In this document: piece after piece, positions 48,316 through 57,665 of the stretch
How positions within the stretch are numbered: position 1 is the stretch's first letter
How the letters are laid out: each line of letters begins with the position of its first letter
Origin: Desulfospira sp963664655
GTDB lineage: Bacteria > Desulfobacterota > Desulfobacteria > Desulfobacterales > Desulfobacteraceae
DNA length: 64,000 nt
Assembly: GCA_963664655.2 (NCBI GenBank)
Contig: CAXXHM010000001.1
Location: forward strand, 186,001-250,000
Direction of reading: 5' to 3'
The notes under the pieces: generated by a model
What the model was told of the DNA's origin: nothing
Databases searched by the model: none
Seen by the model: only the letters and a program-made list of their open reading frames with translations
Made by a program: the position numbers and the translations under genes

Positions 48316-50148
48316 CTAATACCCAAATTCCTCCAGAAAAATTTTACTGCATATAAAATTAAACAGGAACTTACTTTCGCTGTTTTTAAGAGTATCCCTT
48401 TCCAAAAGAGACTGTATTCTGTCAATGCGAACCCAATCATAAATTGGGCTATCATCCAATATCTGTTTTTTTACTTCTGAGTCATGGTGCCTCAACAAAG
48501 ACAGAATCGGCGCATTAAAACCAACTTTGCGGCGGCAATCCAAAATCCTGTCAGGCACAATTCCACGCATAGAATCCCTTAAAACTGCTTTCGCATAACC
48601 GTTCTGTACCAGATATTTTGTTGGAATCTGCATGCTATAATCGAAAAGCTGTCTATCCAAAAATGGGGACCTATTTTCTATAGAGAAATACATGGCGTTC
48701 AAATCGTCTTCATGCAAGATGACCGGAACTGACTCGTGAAACAACTCATTAAGCATACGATTTCTCATTAATGGAGCATTAAATTGTCGTTCATTAAAAC
48801 CTTCATACCATGAATTCTTTAAAAAACCGGAGAACTGTTCTGCGTTCAAGTAGATATGCCCTCGTTGTGAGGGATTTTTTATAAAACACTCGGGATCCTG
48901 CAATAATGGATTGCGAATAATTGGCCCAATATTCGTTTTCCAGTTAGCTAAAGAATCATCAAAGAGGTCTGAATCACGCACAATCTCACTTAAGTACAAC
49001 GCGTGATGATCATAATAACCTGAAAACAACTCATCTGCTGCTGTTCCGCTAATCGAAATTTTATAACCACTTTGACTTATCTGCTGCATCAACAGCCAAT
49101 GTACATAATATGAAATGGTATAAACAGGTGCATCATGGTACTTAATAAGTTCTCTAAGATTTTCCAGAAAATTTGCAGTATCTAATTCAATTGGAGTATG
49201 CCTGATATCCAACTCTTTGACTGTATAGTCGACAAGATCCTGCTCTGCATACCGCTCATCTTTATTAATAATTGTAAAACCATGAACATCGTAATTAAAA
49301 ATTTTCTTTGCAATACCTATAAGAGAATTAGAATCAACTCCACCGCTCATACAAAATGCCAATGGAACATTTGATCTTAAACGCATCCGAACTGATTCTA
49401 TTAGCCTATCTCTTGTGCCGTAGACTACATCCTCATATCTAAGTGCCTCATCAGGGGTAAACACTGGTTTCCAATAAGACTCTGTTAGCGCCACACCGTC
49501 AGACTTTATGCGCAAATAATGGGATGCAGGAACTTCCTCAACCCCAGAAAAAAAATTCTCTGATGATTTATAAAGCGATTTATAACCATTCACTAAATAA
49601 CGACAAATATGGTTATAATTTACTGGCAATCTTCGACCGGATAATGCCGCTATAAACTTTACCTCTGATCCAAAGTAGATACCTGCTACATCCCTGTAGA
49701 TATACAGGGGTTTCTCACCAAAACGATCTCGCGACAAGATCAGAGCCCCGGCTTTTTCATCATAGTACGCAAAAGACCACATCCCTTCGCAGCGGTCCAA
49801 TGCTTCGATCCCCCACCGATTAAGAATTTTAAAAAAGACTTCTGTATCACTTCTAGTTTCGAGATGAATACCAGCAGACTCAAGACTATCTGCTAATTCC
49901 AAATAATTATATAATTCACCATTAAAGACAAAACTTCTGGTCGCATCTCTATAGGGCTGATTTGACCGCGAATCTAAATCTATAATTGATAGGCGCGAAT
50001 GGATTAGACAAACATTTTGACCTGGCCTGTAAGAATGTCGATAAAATCCTGTTGCATCAGGCCCTCGCCGGCTCATCTGTCCAACACAAGCATCTACCAA
50101 CTGCTGATCAATATCCCGCTGGCCAATGTATCCTGCTATACCACACAT
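48316..50148 (-). CDS. Asparagine synthase (glutamine-hydrolysing)-like amidotransferase
   Basis: 610 aa. The N-terminal class II glutaminase domain begins MCGIAGYIG with the catalytic Cys2 and has SFVFNGELYNYLELA and RSDTEVFFKIL. The synthetase domain has the PP-loop PLAFCMSGGVDSNSLIGIAKK region. In glycan loci such enzymes (for example WbpS-type) amidate uronic acids rather than make asparagine. The diacetamido-uronic acid from the wlb genes in this locus is a fitting substrate; this is inference. Confidence 0.85.
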   Translation of the reverse strand: MCGIAGYIGQRDIDQQLVDACVGQMSRRGPDATGFYRHSYRPGQNVCLIHSRLSIIDLDSRSNQPYRDATRSFVFNGELYNYLELADSLESAGIHLETRSDTEVFFKILNRWGIEALDRCEGMWSFAYYDEKAGALILSRDRFGEKPLYIYRDVAGIYFGSEVKFIAALSGRRLPVNYNHICRYLVNGYKSLYKSSENFFSGVEEVPASHYLRIKSDGVALTESYWKPVFTPDEALRYEDVVYGTRDRLIESVRMRLRSNVPLAFCMSGGVDSNSLIGIAKKIFNYDVHGFTIINKDERYAEQDLVDYTVKELDIRHTPIELDTANFLENLRELIKYHDAPVYTISYYVHWLLMQQISQSGYKISISGTAADELFSGYYDHHALYLSEIVRDSDLFDDSLANWKTNIGPIIRNPLLQDPECFIKNPSQRGHIYLNAEQFSGFLKNSWYEGFNERQFNAPLMRNRMLNELFHESVPVILHEDDLNAMYFSIENRSPFLDRQLFDYSMQIPTKYLVQNGYAKAVLRDSMRGIVPDRILDCRRKVGFNAPILSLLRHHDSEVKKQILDDSPIYDWVRIDRIQSLLERDTLKNSESKFLFNFICSKIFLEEFGY

Positions 50149-50172
50149 ATTATCATCCTACCTAACATACTT

Positions 50173-51081
50173 TCAGGCCACCAAAATCCTTCTAAGTTCA
50201 AAAAGAGAACTCTTATCATCATTAAGGCCATCAATAGCGGTTGGGCTGCACTCAATACCTCGACTCTGTAATGCATAAATAACATCAGGCGAGTAACAAT
50301 GCGCCAGGCCTTCCGGGTATGAATAATGCCTAACCTTGATTCCAGTATTATTATTCAACAAATTGATACTGGTATCAATTTCAAAATTCAGTGCATCACT
50401 CGTTAGAAAACTCATTATAGGATGTGTATGTGTATGTCCTCCAATTATGAAACCAGGGTCACTAGCTAAATGGCGGACTTGCTCCCAACTCATTTTTTTA
50501 TCCAGCGGATCATTTGAGGGAAAAATTGAATCAACACCGCACTGATTCAAAATTGCCTCAACCAGTGCATCAACGTCTATAGATGCATCTGACTTTACAT
50601 GCCTGCGGATATCATCAAGAACATTCCGTTTACTTTGGTATTCCTCAGAAAAGTAGACATCACTGCGCCACGGCAGATTAAGAGCGCCGCCTGCTACCCG
50701 CTCAAAGCAATGCTCTATGCGGTCAATCCAAGACATCGAATTTCTATCAACAAAATCTGTTGTTATATATATCGTGGCCGGTATATTGGCATCAGCCAAA
50801 ATCGGCGCAGCAACAGAATAATTATTTTCAAACCCATCATCAAATGTAATCACAAATGAGCGATCAGGGAACAATTCGCCATGAGCAATGTGATTTACCA
50901 CATCGTCCATTGACAGAGGCACGCCTTTTCCCGCCAACACCTTGACAATGCCGGCAAAATATTCCTTCTCCAAATGTTTCCTGTTATAGTTACGAATTTT
51001 ATACTGGTTGCGCTCAATAACTCCGTGGAATAAAAAAATCGCAACAGATTTTTCAGCTAACCTGGATTCAATACCAATCAT
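50173..51081 (-). CDS. Polysaccharide deacetylase (NodB-homology) family protein
   Basis: 302 aa. It contains the NodB catalytic motif VITFDDGFENNYSVA (first D catalytic, second D metal-binding), the IIGGHTHTHPIMSF motif (H-x3-H metal ligands; here HTHTH) and RHYSYPEG. No signal peptide is seen, so it may act in the cytosol on a lipid- or nucleotide-linked sugar. Coupled by 4 bases (ATGA) to the formyltransferase. Confidence 0.83.
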   Translation of the reverse strand: MIGIESRLAEKSVAIFLFHGVIERNQYKIRNYNRKHLEKEYFAGIVKVLAGKGVPLSMDDVVNHIAHGELFPDRSFVITFDDGFENNYSVAAPILADANIPATIYITTDFVDRNSMSWIDRIEHCFERVAGGALNLPWRSDVYFSEEYQSKRNVLDDIRRHVKSDASIDVDALVEAILNQCGVDSIFPSNDPLDKKMSWEQVRHLASDPGFIIGGHTHTHPIMSFLTSDALNFEIDTSINLLNNNTGIKVRHYSYPEGLAHCYSPDVIYALQSRGIECSPTAIDGLNDDKSSLFELRRILVA

Positions 51082-51788
51082 AATTTACTCGTAAATCTTT
51101 CAAATTTTTTGCAGCATATCTCTTTTAATGGCGAAGGCATGAATGAATAATAACGACCAATGGTACGCTGGTTATGCGAAATAAAATGGCCATACCGTTT
51201 ATACATATCAAGAGCCGCAAGGGATAAACTAACGCAGGTTTTGGTATTCTCAGCCCGTAATGCATGCAGTCTCATCCCTTTAAACACATGAACTGGTTGC
51301 TTTAAAATAATCTCACCATCATCAAGTTCAGAATTAACCCTGTGAATGGACGCAATCAACGCTCTGAAATCATTATGATATATGGCCCATAAGTGAGTAT
51401 CAACCCCCCTATACTCTTCTGGATCTCCACCGTGTAAATTAATAATACCATTGGGGCATACATCAATGACATATTGAGACAGTTTCCCCGTACCAAATAC
51501 CACAATCACATCAGGAGAAATATCTCTTAACATCGAGATCGACTCATCATCATTCACCGAATTTACTTTAATTACATCAGCAAAATCTTCCAGCAGCAGA
51601 TCATCACCACCAAAGAACATTCTTCTTTCATATCTTTCCCGTTCCTCTTCAAATGGATGAGAGACAGGGAAAGCCGGTATTACCGAACTATCTTCACTGA
51701 TTACAATCTCAACCGGAAAGGCTTTAATTAGTTGACCTAAAAAAAAGGTATGATGAGTAGTTTGGGTAGTGAGTAAAACGATTTTCAT
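51078..51788 (-). CDS. Formyltransferase-family protein
   Basis: 236 aa. It has the formyltransferase core VIVVFGTGKLSQYVIDVCPN, NLHGGDPEEYRGVDTHLWAI (N-x-H catalytic pair) and ELDDGEII (the catalytic Asp). It probably transfers a formyl group from N10-formyltetrahydrofolate to an amino sugar. It sits between NeuB-like synthase and a deacetylase, so N-formylation of a deaminated or freed amine is conceivable. Confidence 0.82.
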   Translation of the reverse strand: MKIVLLTTQTTHHTFFLGQLIKAFPVEIVISEDSSVIPAFPVSHPFEEERERYERRMFFGGDDLLLEDFADVIKVNSVNDDESISMLRDISPDVIVVFGTGKLSQYVIDVCPNGIINLHGGDPEEYRGVDTHLWAIYHNDFRALIASIHRVNSELDDGEIILKQPVHVFKGMRLHALRAENTKTCVSLSLAALDMYKRYGHFISHNQRTIGRYYSFMPSPLKEICCKKFERFTSKL

Positions 51789-51790
51789 TT

Positions 51791-52813
51791 CTACGCCTGC
51801 TTTGAAATTAATTCCGGGCTGATAAGTTCACCCTTCTTGATGACTCCATTAGCACGGTGCCCCAAAATCTCATACTCCATCCCCGGTTTAATTCCTGATC
51901 CAGGCCTGACCCAAGTAATAGCTTCAGAGTCAATTATTTCACCAGTCTCAATATCCCGTGCTGCAGCTATGGAACGTCGTACCGCAACACTATTTTTATG
52001 TTCACTATTCTGTATCAACTTAGCATCATCACTGCCCAGCAAAACTTCAAGAACTCGAATTCTGTCGACAATCGCCTTCATTTCATTGTAATCAGCAGAA
52101 AGTTGATGATCTCTAAAATCAGAATAATTTTTATCAACAGTGAAATGTTTCTCGACAATTCGAGCTCCGGCCGCAACAGAGTAGACAGCAGCATCACAAC
52201 CTAATGTATGGTCCGAATAGCCAACTATACATTCAAACTTTTCAGATATTCGTCTAATTATAGCCAAATTACTCTCTTCAAAGGGTACTGGATAAGCGGT
52301 AACACAATGCAATAATGCAATATCAGAGACAACGCATTTATCCGACCAAATCCGCTCAATTAAGGATTTAGCATACGCTACCTGACTCCAGTCAGCCAAT
52401 CCTGTTGACATAATTACTGGTTTTGCGAAACTTGCCACTTTTTCAAGCAACGGATAAAAGGTGTTATCCCCAGAAGCGATCTTAAATGCCGGTACAATTT
52501 CATTCAAAAAATCAGCACTGATTAAATCAAACGGTGTTGATAAAAATAACACGCCAGCCTCATCGGCTACCTTTTTCAGACGAAAAAATTCATTCTCACT
52601 GAGTTCAAATGACTGAAGCCTCTGATACCTATCAGTATCAACTGACGACACGTAATGCTCTGTCTTGAATGTTTGAAACTTAACCGCATCAACGCCAGTT
52701 TCTGCTGCCAAGCTGATCATTTTTTTTGCGAGTTCAAAGTCACCCTCATGGTTGTTACCGATTTCTGCGATAATGAAAACTTTTTCGTTGATATCAATAT
52801 TACCTATTTTCAT
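51791..52813 (-). CDS. NeuB-family nonulosonic acid synthase (SpsE/PseI/LegI-like)
   Basis: About 340 aa from ATG 52813 (MKIGNIDINEKVFIIAEIG); the frame extends 32 codons upstream into the GNAT gene, but family length and start motif favour 52813. It condenses phosphoenolpyruvate with a 6-carbon amino sugar. Motifs are AEIGNNHEGDFELAKK, VKFQTFKTEHY, AFKIASGDNTFYPLL and a C-terminal SAF antifreeze-like domain (RRSIAAARDIETGEII). It overlaps the GNAT gene by 14 bases. Which nonulosonic acid is made cannot be told. Confidence 0.9.
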   Translation of the reverse strand: MKIGNIDINEKVFIIAEIGNNHEGDFELAKKMISLAAETGVDAVKFQTFKTEHYVSSVDTDRYQRLQSFELSENEFFRLKKVADEAGVLFLSTPFDLISADFLNEIVPAFKIASGDNTFYPLLEKVASFAKPVIMSTGLADWSQVAYAKSLIERIWSDKCVVSDIALLHCVTAYPVPFEESNLAIIRRISEKFECIVGYSDHTLGCDAAVYSVAAGARIVEKHFTVDKNYSDFRDHQLSADYNEMKAIVDRIRVLEVLLGSDDAKLIQNSEHKNSVAVRRSIAAARDIETGEIIDSEAITWVRPGSGIKPGMEYEILGHRANGVIKKGELISPELISKQA

Positions 52814-53513
52814 TCTTTTTAGCCTTTTTGTGCATATGCAACACATAAGATGAAGAATTGATACTGAAGTCCAATTTTGTATACAGGGCAAGGGATGCGG
52901 TGTTCGCAATTTGTGTGCCGACTTCTATTATAGCTGGACGCGCAAGACAGTTAACGGATGCATAGGAAATCATGGCTTTGGCCAACCCTTTGCCCCTGCT
53001 TGCCGAATCTACTGCGATAAGGTCTATTATTATGGTGTCATTATTTTTCCTGAGAATCTGAAGAAACCCTGAGACTCGTGATTGACATTCGGCCACGATC
53101 ATCCATTCACCCCGTTTGCCTGAAAAGTAATTGCCCGCCCATTCTTCTTTGATTTTGCAAGCAACCTTGTCAGGAATCCATGGATCACGATGGAACCGAT
53201 TGTGTTTAAAAGCATTACGGGCCAGGGATCTCACAGATTGCTCGTCTCCGGGTTCAGCCAACCTGATATTATTAAGGATCGTTTGGTCTATGTTTTTCGT
53301 TAAGGATAACTGAATATTTGTATCAACAACATAAAAACTCATTTTTTGAAGATGCATCAATCCTGCAACATTTTCAACTGGAATCTTGGCCCCGATAAAT
53401 ACTTCTCCGTCAGGCAAGTCCGACTTCGAAATTTCCTCATAAGAACCTTTCAAATTATAAGTTGGCTTACCAATAATCTCAGACAACCAATGATCTAAAA
53501 CAAGGTGTGTCAA
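52800..53513 (-). CDS. GNAT acetyltransferase (WecD/SpsD-like)
   Basis: 237 aa. An N-terminal ~85-residue region precedes a GNAT domain with the acetyl-CoA pyrophosphate loop VDSASRGKGLAKAMI. Similar in layout to dTDP-fucosamine acetyltransferase WecD. It likely acetylates the amino group installed by the upstream aminotransferase before NeuB condensation. Confidence 0.82.
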   Translation of the reverse strand: MTHLVLDHWLSEIIGKPTYNLKGSYEEISKSDLPDGEVFIGAKIPVENVAGLMHLQKMSFYVVDTNIQLSLTKNIDQTILNNIRLAEPGDEQSVRSLARNAFKHNRFHRDPWIPDKVACKIKEEWAGNYFSGKRGEWMIVAECQSRVSGFLQILRKNNDTIIIDLIAVDSASRGKGLAKAMISYASVNCLARPAIIEVGTQIANTASLALYTKLDFSINSSSYVLHMHKKAKKNENR

Positions 53514-53532
53514 ACTTTAATCATCCTTATTT

Positions 53533-54573
53533 TTATTTTTTGAAAAGCGCAGGATTTTTATCTGCAAATTTTTTGTACCATTCAATATACTTAGGAAACC
53601 CTTTTTCCAGAGGGAATTTGGGTTCATATCCGAGAAGTTTGCGGGCCTTTTCAATGCTGAGAGTCCCACGTTCAGGCATCAGGTTATCTTTTGGGTTAAA
53701 GGTTAGTTCTGTCCCCGGAAAATGTTCCATGACGATTTCAGCCATCTGTTTAATCTGGCGAGCACTGCCATAGGTCAGGTTAAAAATTTGGTTTTTAGCT
53801 TCATCCTTCACCATTGCCAGAAGTACCCCCTGGACAAGATCATCTATATATGTAAAATCCAAAGAATCGGTACCGTCGCCATTTACAGTAAGATCTTTTC
53901 CTACCAAGGCGTTTTCAATAAAAGCCTGACCTACACGCCGACTTACACAACGCTCTCCATATAAAGCAGATGGTCTTATAATAGTATATGGCAGATCAAA
54001 GACCTGATTATATCCGATGACCAACTTCTCAGCTCCGAACTTCAGCCCTCCGTATAATCCCAAAGGATCGCAGTAACGCTCTTCTGTAACGGCCTCACCA
54101 TCAAAGTTGCCATATACCATAGATGAAGAAAAATAAATTACATGAATACCCCGGGAACGGGAATTATCCAGGACATTTTCCAATGTACGCAGGCTGTGGT
54201 CAAATGTTGAATATGGATCTTTATTGGAGCGATTGGCATGGGCAATGGCTGCAAGGTGAACAATAACATCAGGTTTTATCTTACTTAAAGTTCGGCTTAC
54301 GATCTGGTATTCTCTGGCATCTATGACATGCAAACCGACATTAGCCTGTCTGAGCAGCTTCAAGCGTTCATTAAGAAACGCAATATAACGTTCAGCATTT
54401 GGGTTTTCAGTGTATTGACTTGTGTAATATCCGAGATGGTTAACTTGCAAACCGTCAACCACATGCGTTTCAGCACCAAGTTCTCTAAGCTTGAGGGCCA
54501 GGTTGTGCCCAATAAAACCGGCCCCACCAATTAGGGCTACTTTTTTGCCTTTAAAATCATTGGCATCAATCAC
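53533..54573 (-). CDS. NAD-dependent epimerase/dehydratase (extended SDR)
   Basis: 346 aa. Rossmann GGAGFIGHNLALKL at the N-terminus, catalytic FSSSMVYG and YGGLKFGAEKL (YxxxK), then IIRPSALYGERC. UDP-sugar epimerase or 4,6-dehydratase-type. It overlaps the aminotransferase by 4 bases (ATGA), so the two probably act in sequence on one sugar nucleotide. Confidence 0.88.
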   Translation of the reverse strand: MIDANDFKGKKVALIGGAGFIGHNLALKLRELGAETHVVDGLQVNHLGYYTSQYTENPNAERYIAFLNERLKLLRQANVGLHVIDAREYQIVSRTLSKIKPDVIVHLAAIAHANRSNKDPYSTFDHSLRTLENVLDNSRSRGIHVIYFSSSMVYGNFDGEAVTEERYCDPLGLYGGLKFGAEKLVIGYNQVFDLPYTIIRPSALYGERCVSRRVGQAFIENALVGKDLTVNGDGTDSLDFTYIDDLVQGVLLAMVKDEAKNQIFNLTYGSARQIKQMAEIVMEHFPGTELTFNPKDNLMPERGTLSIEKARKLLGYEPKFPLEKGFPKYIEWYKKFADKNPALFKK

Positions 54574-55718
54574 TTAATTTCCTCCATACATTTTTTAAGT
54601 TCATTAGCAATAGTCTGCATCTCTTGGGTTCCGAGATGCGGCCCTACAGGCAGGGCGATCATGCCGTCACTAATCCGGGCGGCGTTAGGGTAGTGGGTTT
54701 GGTCATAGCCGTATTTATCCTTATAGTATTTCATCCTGGGAACAGGTTGGGGATAATACACGCTGGAACCTATGCCACGCCTACCAAGAGCAGTAATGAT
54801 ATCTGGTCGTTTTGAAACAAGTTCATTATCAAGCAAAGCGCCAAGGCAGTAATGACAACTTTGCATACGCCCCCCCGAAGGCTGGGGCAAAACACGAAGC
54901 CCCGTGATCTCCTTCAAATATCCAGTCAAGTCTGTAAAGTTATCTTTGCGTTTAGCCAGATAACCCGGGAGTTTTTTTATTTGTTCCACACCAATGGCCG
55001 CATGGATTTCGCTCATGCGGTAATTGAAACCCAAGGCTACAGAATCATAGACACCCGGAATTTTCCGCTCACCATGGGTGCGGTTAACCCCGAATGCTTT
55101 GAGAAGTGTAAGTCTTTGAGCCAGATTCCCGTCGCGCAAAATAATCATGCCACCTTCAGCAGTCGTCAGATGCTTGACCGGATAAAAGGAAAACACGCCG
55201 GCGTCTCCGTGAAGGCCGGCATGAATGCCGTCAATTTTAGCACCGGGGGCAAGGGCACAGTCTTCAAGCACAAAAAGGTTGTATCTTTTTGCAATTTCCA
55301 TAACTTTAGGCATATCTACAGGAACACCCAGGTAATGGACTATTGCAATGGCCTTTGTTTTGGAAGTGATAGCTGACTCTATTGCCTGGATGTCTATATT
55401 GCCTGTATTTTGTTCAGCATCCACAAATACCGGCCGGGCACCGGTTAGTTCCACAGCATGGGCCGTAGCGACATGGGTCTGAGCCGGAACAATGACCTCA
55501 TCACCCGGGCCATACCCCAAGGCAAAATAAATCAAATGCATACCGGCAGTACATGAGGAGACGCTGACTGCATGAGGAGCATTTGTAAAAGCTGCAAACT
55601 GCTCCTCAAACTGACTTGCAACTGGACCATGAACCAGAATGGAACCATCCATAACCTTCATGACCGCATCTTTTTCTTCCTGGCCAATCATAGGTCGGCC
55701 AAATGGTATTTTTTGCAT
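54570..55718 (-). CDS. DegT/DnrJ/EryC1-family aminotransferase (SpsC-like)
   Basis: 382-aa PLP-dependent sugar aminotransferase with SVSSCTAGMHLIYFALGYG, LFVLEDCALAPGAKIDG and the Schiff-base Lys in FSFYPVKHLTTAEGGM. Together with the SDR it should make an amino-sugar nucleotide feeding the GNAT and NeuB-like enzymes. It follows the oxidoreductase gene by 26 bases. Confidence 0.9.
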   Translation of the reverse strand: MQKIPFGRPMIGQEEKDAVMKVMDGSILVHGPVASQFEEQFAAFTNAPHAVSVSSCTAGMHLIYFALGYGPGDEVIVPAQTHVATAHAVELTGARPVFVDAEQNTGNIDIQAIESAITSKTKAIAIVHYLGVPVDMPKVMEIAKRYNLFVLEDCALAPGAKIDGIHAGLHGDAGVFSFYPVKHLTTAEGGMIILRDGNLAQRLTLLKAFGVNRTHGERKIPGVYDSVALGFNYRMSEIHAAIGVEQIKKLPGYLAKRKDNFTDLTGYLKEITGLRVLPQPSGGRMQSCHYCLGALLDNELVSKRPDIITALGRRGIGSSVYYPQPVPRMKYYKDKYGYDQTHYPNAARISDGMIALPVGPHLGTQEMQTIANELKKCMEEIK

Positions 55719-55744
55719 ATCAACTCCTAGCTACCAAAGTTTAT

Positions 55745-56764
55745 TCATAAATATTCAATATTCACAGTTTTACCCGTATTTTTTGCTTGTTCAGCAGACA
55801 AGCATATGCTCATAACATCGAAAACGTCTTCTACAGGCACCAATGGGGAACTTCCTGGGTATAACAAGGAGTCAACAAATGAAATCAGGGCCTGTTCACG
55901 TTTTTCCTTTGCCGGATAAGCTGCGTATTCGCTCCTGAAAGACTTCTCTGGGTTGCAGGAATCAACCCAGACAGTACCTGTGATTTCATGCATAAAACTC
56001 GACTTGGTTCCAAAGACTTTAAGGGAATGAAAGTGCGGATGTACGCACCCCCCATGAGCTGATATTTTGGCTGTGACCCGGTCCTCAAAGCAAAGCAAGA
56101 TCACAGCAAAATCATTAAAATTTTGAGGCGTTCCGTTGGCAACAATGCGACTGCCTAATGCCTGGACTGTGATAGGCCTTTTCCCAGTTATCCATAGGAC
56201 AAGGTCCACCATATGCACTGCTGCACCATAGATAATGGAATAGAATTCCGCATCAGCCCTCCAGCCGGAAATGATCTTTTCCTTTCGGCCCCACAAATAA
56301 TCAGCCTCCAAATTATATACGGTTCCAACCTTTTTCAACTGAACCGCCTCCCTAACTTTATTGAAAAGCGGACATGTTCGCAGAACCAAGTTGGAAGAAA
56401 GACGGAGATTAGAATGAGCCTGCAATGACCGGCGTATATCCAGAGCCTCGTTTTTTCTAAGGCACATGGGCTTTTCCACATAAACGTGCTTGCCCTGTTT
56501 TAGAGCAGCAACTACCTGTCGGTGATGAGCTTCATCATAAGAGGCAACGCAAACCAGATCTATCTCCGGATCAGTCAACACATCCTGTTCGTCTTGGGTT
56601 TGCCGAACTTCACTAAGTTCTGAACCAAGCTCGGAAAGCCTGGACTTATCAAAATCACAAATCCAGACTAATTGGCAGTAAGGATGTGCAGATAAAGTTC
56701 TTGCCTGATGAGCCCCAACGCCAAGGCCGATTACCGCTGCCTTAATTTTTTTTGGTTTATCCAA
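55745..56764 (-). CDS. Gfo/Idh/MocA-family oxidoreductase
   Basis: 339 aa. N-terminal NAD(P) fold AAVIGLGVGAHQARTL and the EKP motif HVYVEKPMCL with the conserved Lys. The C-terminal domain is typical of sugar dehydrogenases. It lies in the Sps/Neu-like block; substrate likely a nucleotide sugar. Confidence 0.87.
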   Translation of the reverse strand: MDKPKKIKAAVIGLGVGAHQARTLSAHPYCQLVWICDFDKSRLSELGSELSEVRQTQDEQDVLTDPEIDLVCVASYDEAHHRQVVAALKQGKHVYVEKPMCLRKNEALDIRRSLQAHSNLRLSSNLVLRTCPLFNKVREAVQLKKVGTVYNLEADYLWGRKEKIISGWRADAEFYSIIYGAAVHMVDLVLWITGKRPITVQALGSRIVANGTPQNFNDFAVILLCFEDRVTAKISAHGGCVHPHFHSLKVFGTKSSFMHEITGTVWVDSCNPEKSFRSEYAAYPAKEKREQALISFVDSLLYPGSSPLVPVEDVFDVMSICLSAEQAKNTGKTVNIEYL

Positions 56765-56933
56765 TTGAGATGTCCTGCACTACATTTGCAAAAAACTGGG
56801 CGCTTTGAATAAAGCCCTATATCCTTATTTAGCAGAATAATCACAGACGGATCTAACAACACAATCTTTATGGCTATTAAAGGCTGCTACATGATGTCGG
56901 CCAACACCAGCCCCTATCACACCAACATTAAAT

Positions 56934-57611
56934 TTAGACCCCATACAACCTCAATAAGTCCGAACAAGAATATTCTGTATGATTCTTGTCCATCAAACTC
57001 ACCATTTTTTCAAACTGTTGCATATCTTCAATGGTATCTACAGATAATTGAATGTTCCCTGCATCGACTCCCGATTCAAAATTGTATATCTTATAAAGAT
57101 ATGAATGCTCATAAAAATATGAAGTAATATGTTCCTGATGAATAGATGAACTGAACATACGCACTGAATCAAGAAACATCATTTTATGCAATACTTCGAC
57201 GGATTGTCCTTTTGGAAAAGTACGTTTCATAACATTGGTCACCATATCATAACCACTATTATCAAACAACGATACAGCTCTATCTACAAGTCGCCAATCC
57301 AACAAAGGGCTATCCCCGCAAATTCGAACAAACGCATCCCAGTCGTACCCCCGCAATATATCACAAAACCGTTGAGCAACATTTTCAAGGCTGCCTCTGT
57401 GACAAGGGCAACCTACTACATTACAGAACTCGACAATAGCATCATCAAGTGGATTTACAGAAGTTGCAACAACAACCTCAAATACAGAATCGCATCGGTT
57501 CAAGGAGTCTAACAGGAATTGTAGCATCGGCTTACCATTAACCTTATAGAGAACCTTTCCAGGCAATCGGCTTGAATTCATTCTTGATTGTACAATTATC
57601 CCTATTTTCAT
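56934..57611 (-). CDS. Cytidylyltransferase (SpsF/NeuA-like)
   Basis: About 225 aa from ATG 57611 (MKIGIIVQSRM), chosen because AGGT lies upstream; the frame runs six codons further up. N-terminal IIVQSRMNSSRLPGKVL is the CTP-binding motif of CMP-sugar synthetases, and VRICGDSPLLD is the metal-binding region. It would activate the NeuB product with CMP. The 169-base spacer to the next gene downstream has no recognisable feature. Confidence 0.87.
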   Translation of the reverse strand: MKIGIIVQSRMNSSRLPGKVLYKVNGKPMLQFLLDSLNRCDSVFEVVVATSVNPLDDAIVEFCNVVGCPCHRGSLENVAQRFCDILRGYDWDAFVRICGDSPLLDWRLVDRAVSLFDNSGYDMVTNVMKRTFPKGQSVEVLHKMMFLDSVRMFSSSIHQEHITSYFYEHSYLYKIYNFESGVDAGNIQLSVDTIEDMQQFEKMVSLMDKNHTEYSCSDLLRLYGV

Positions 57612-57665
57612 ATTTAATAACCTACTCAATGAAACCGATAAATCTATTTCACAATGTTTGGGACC

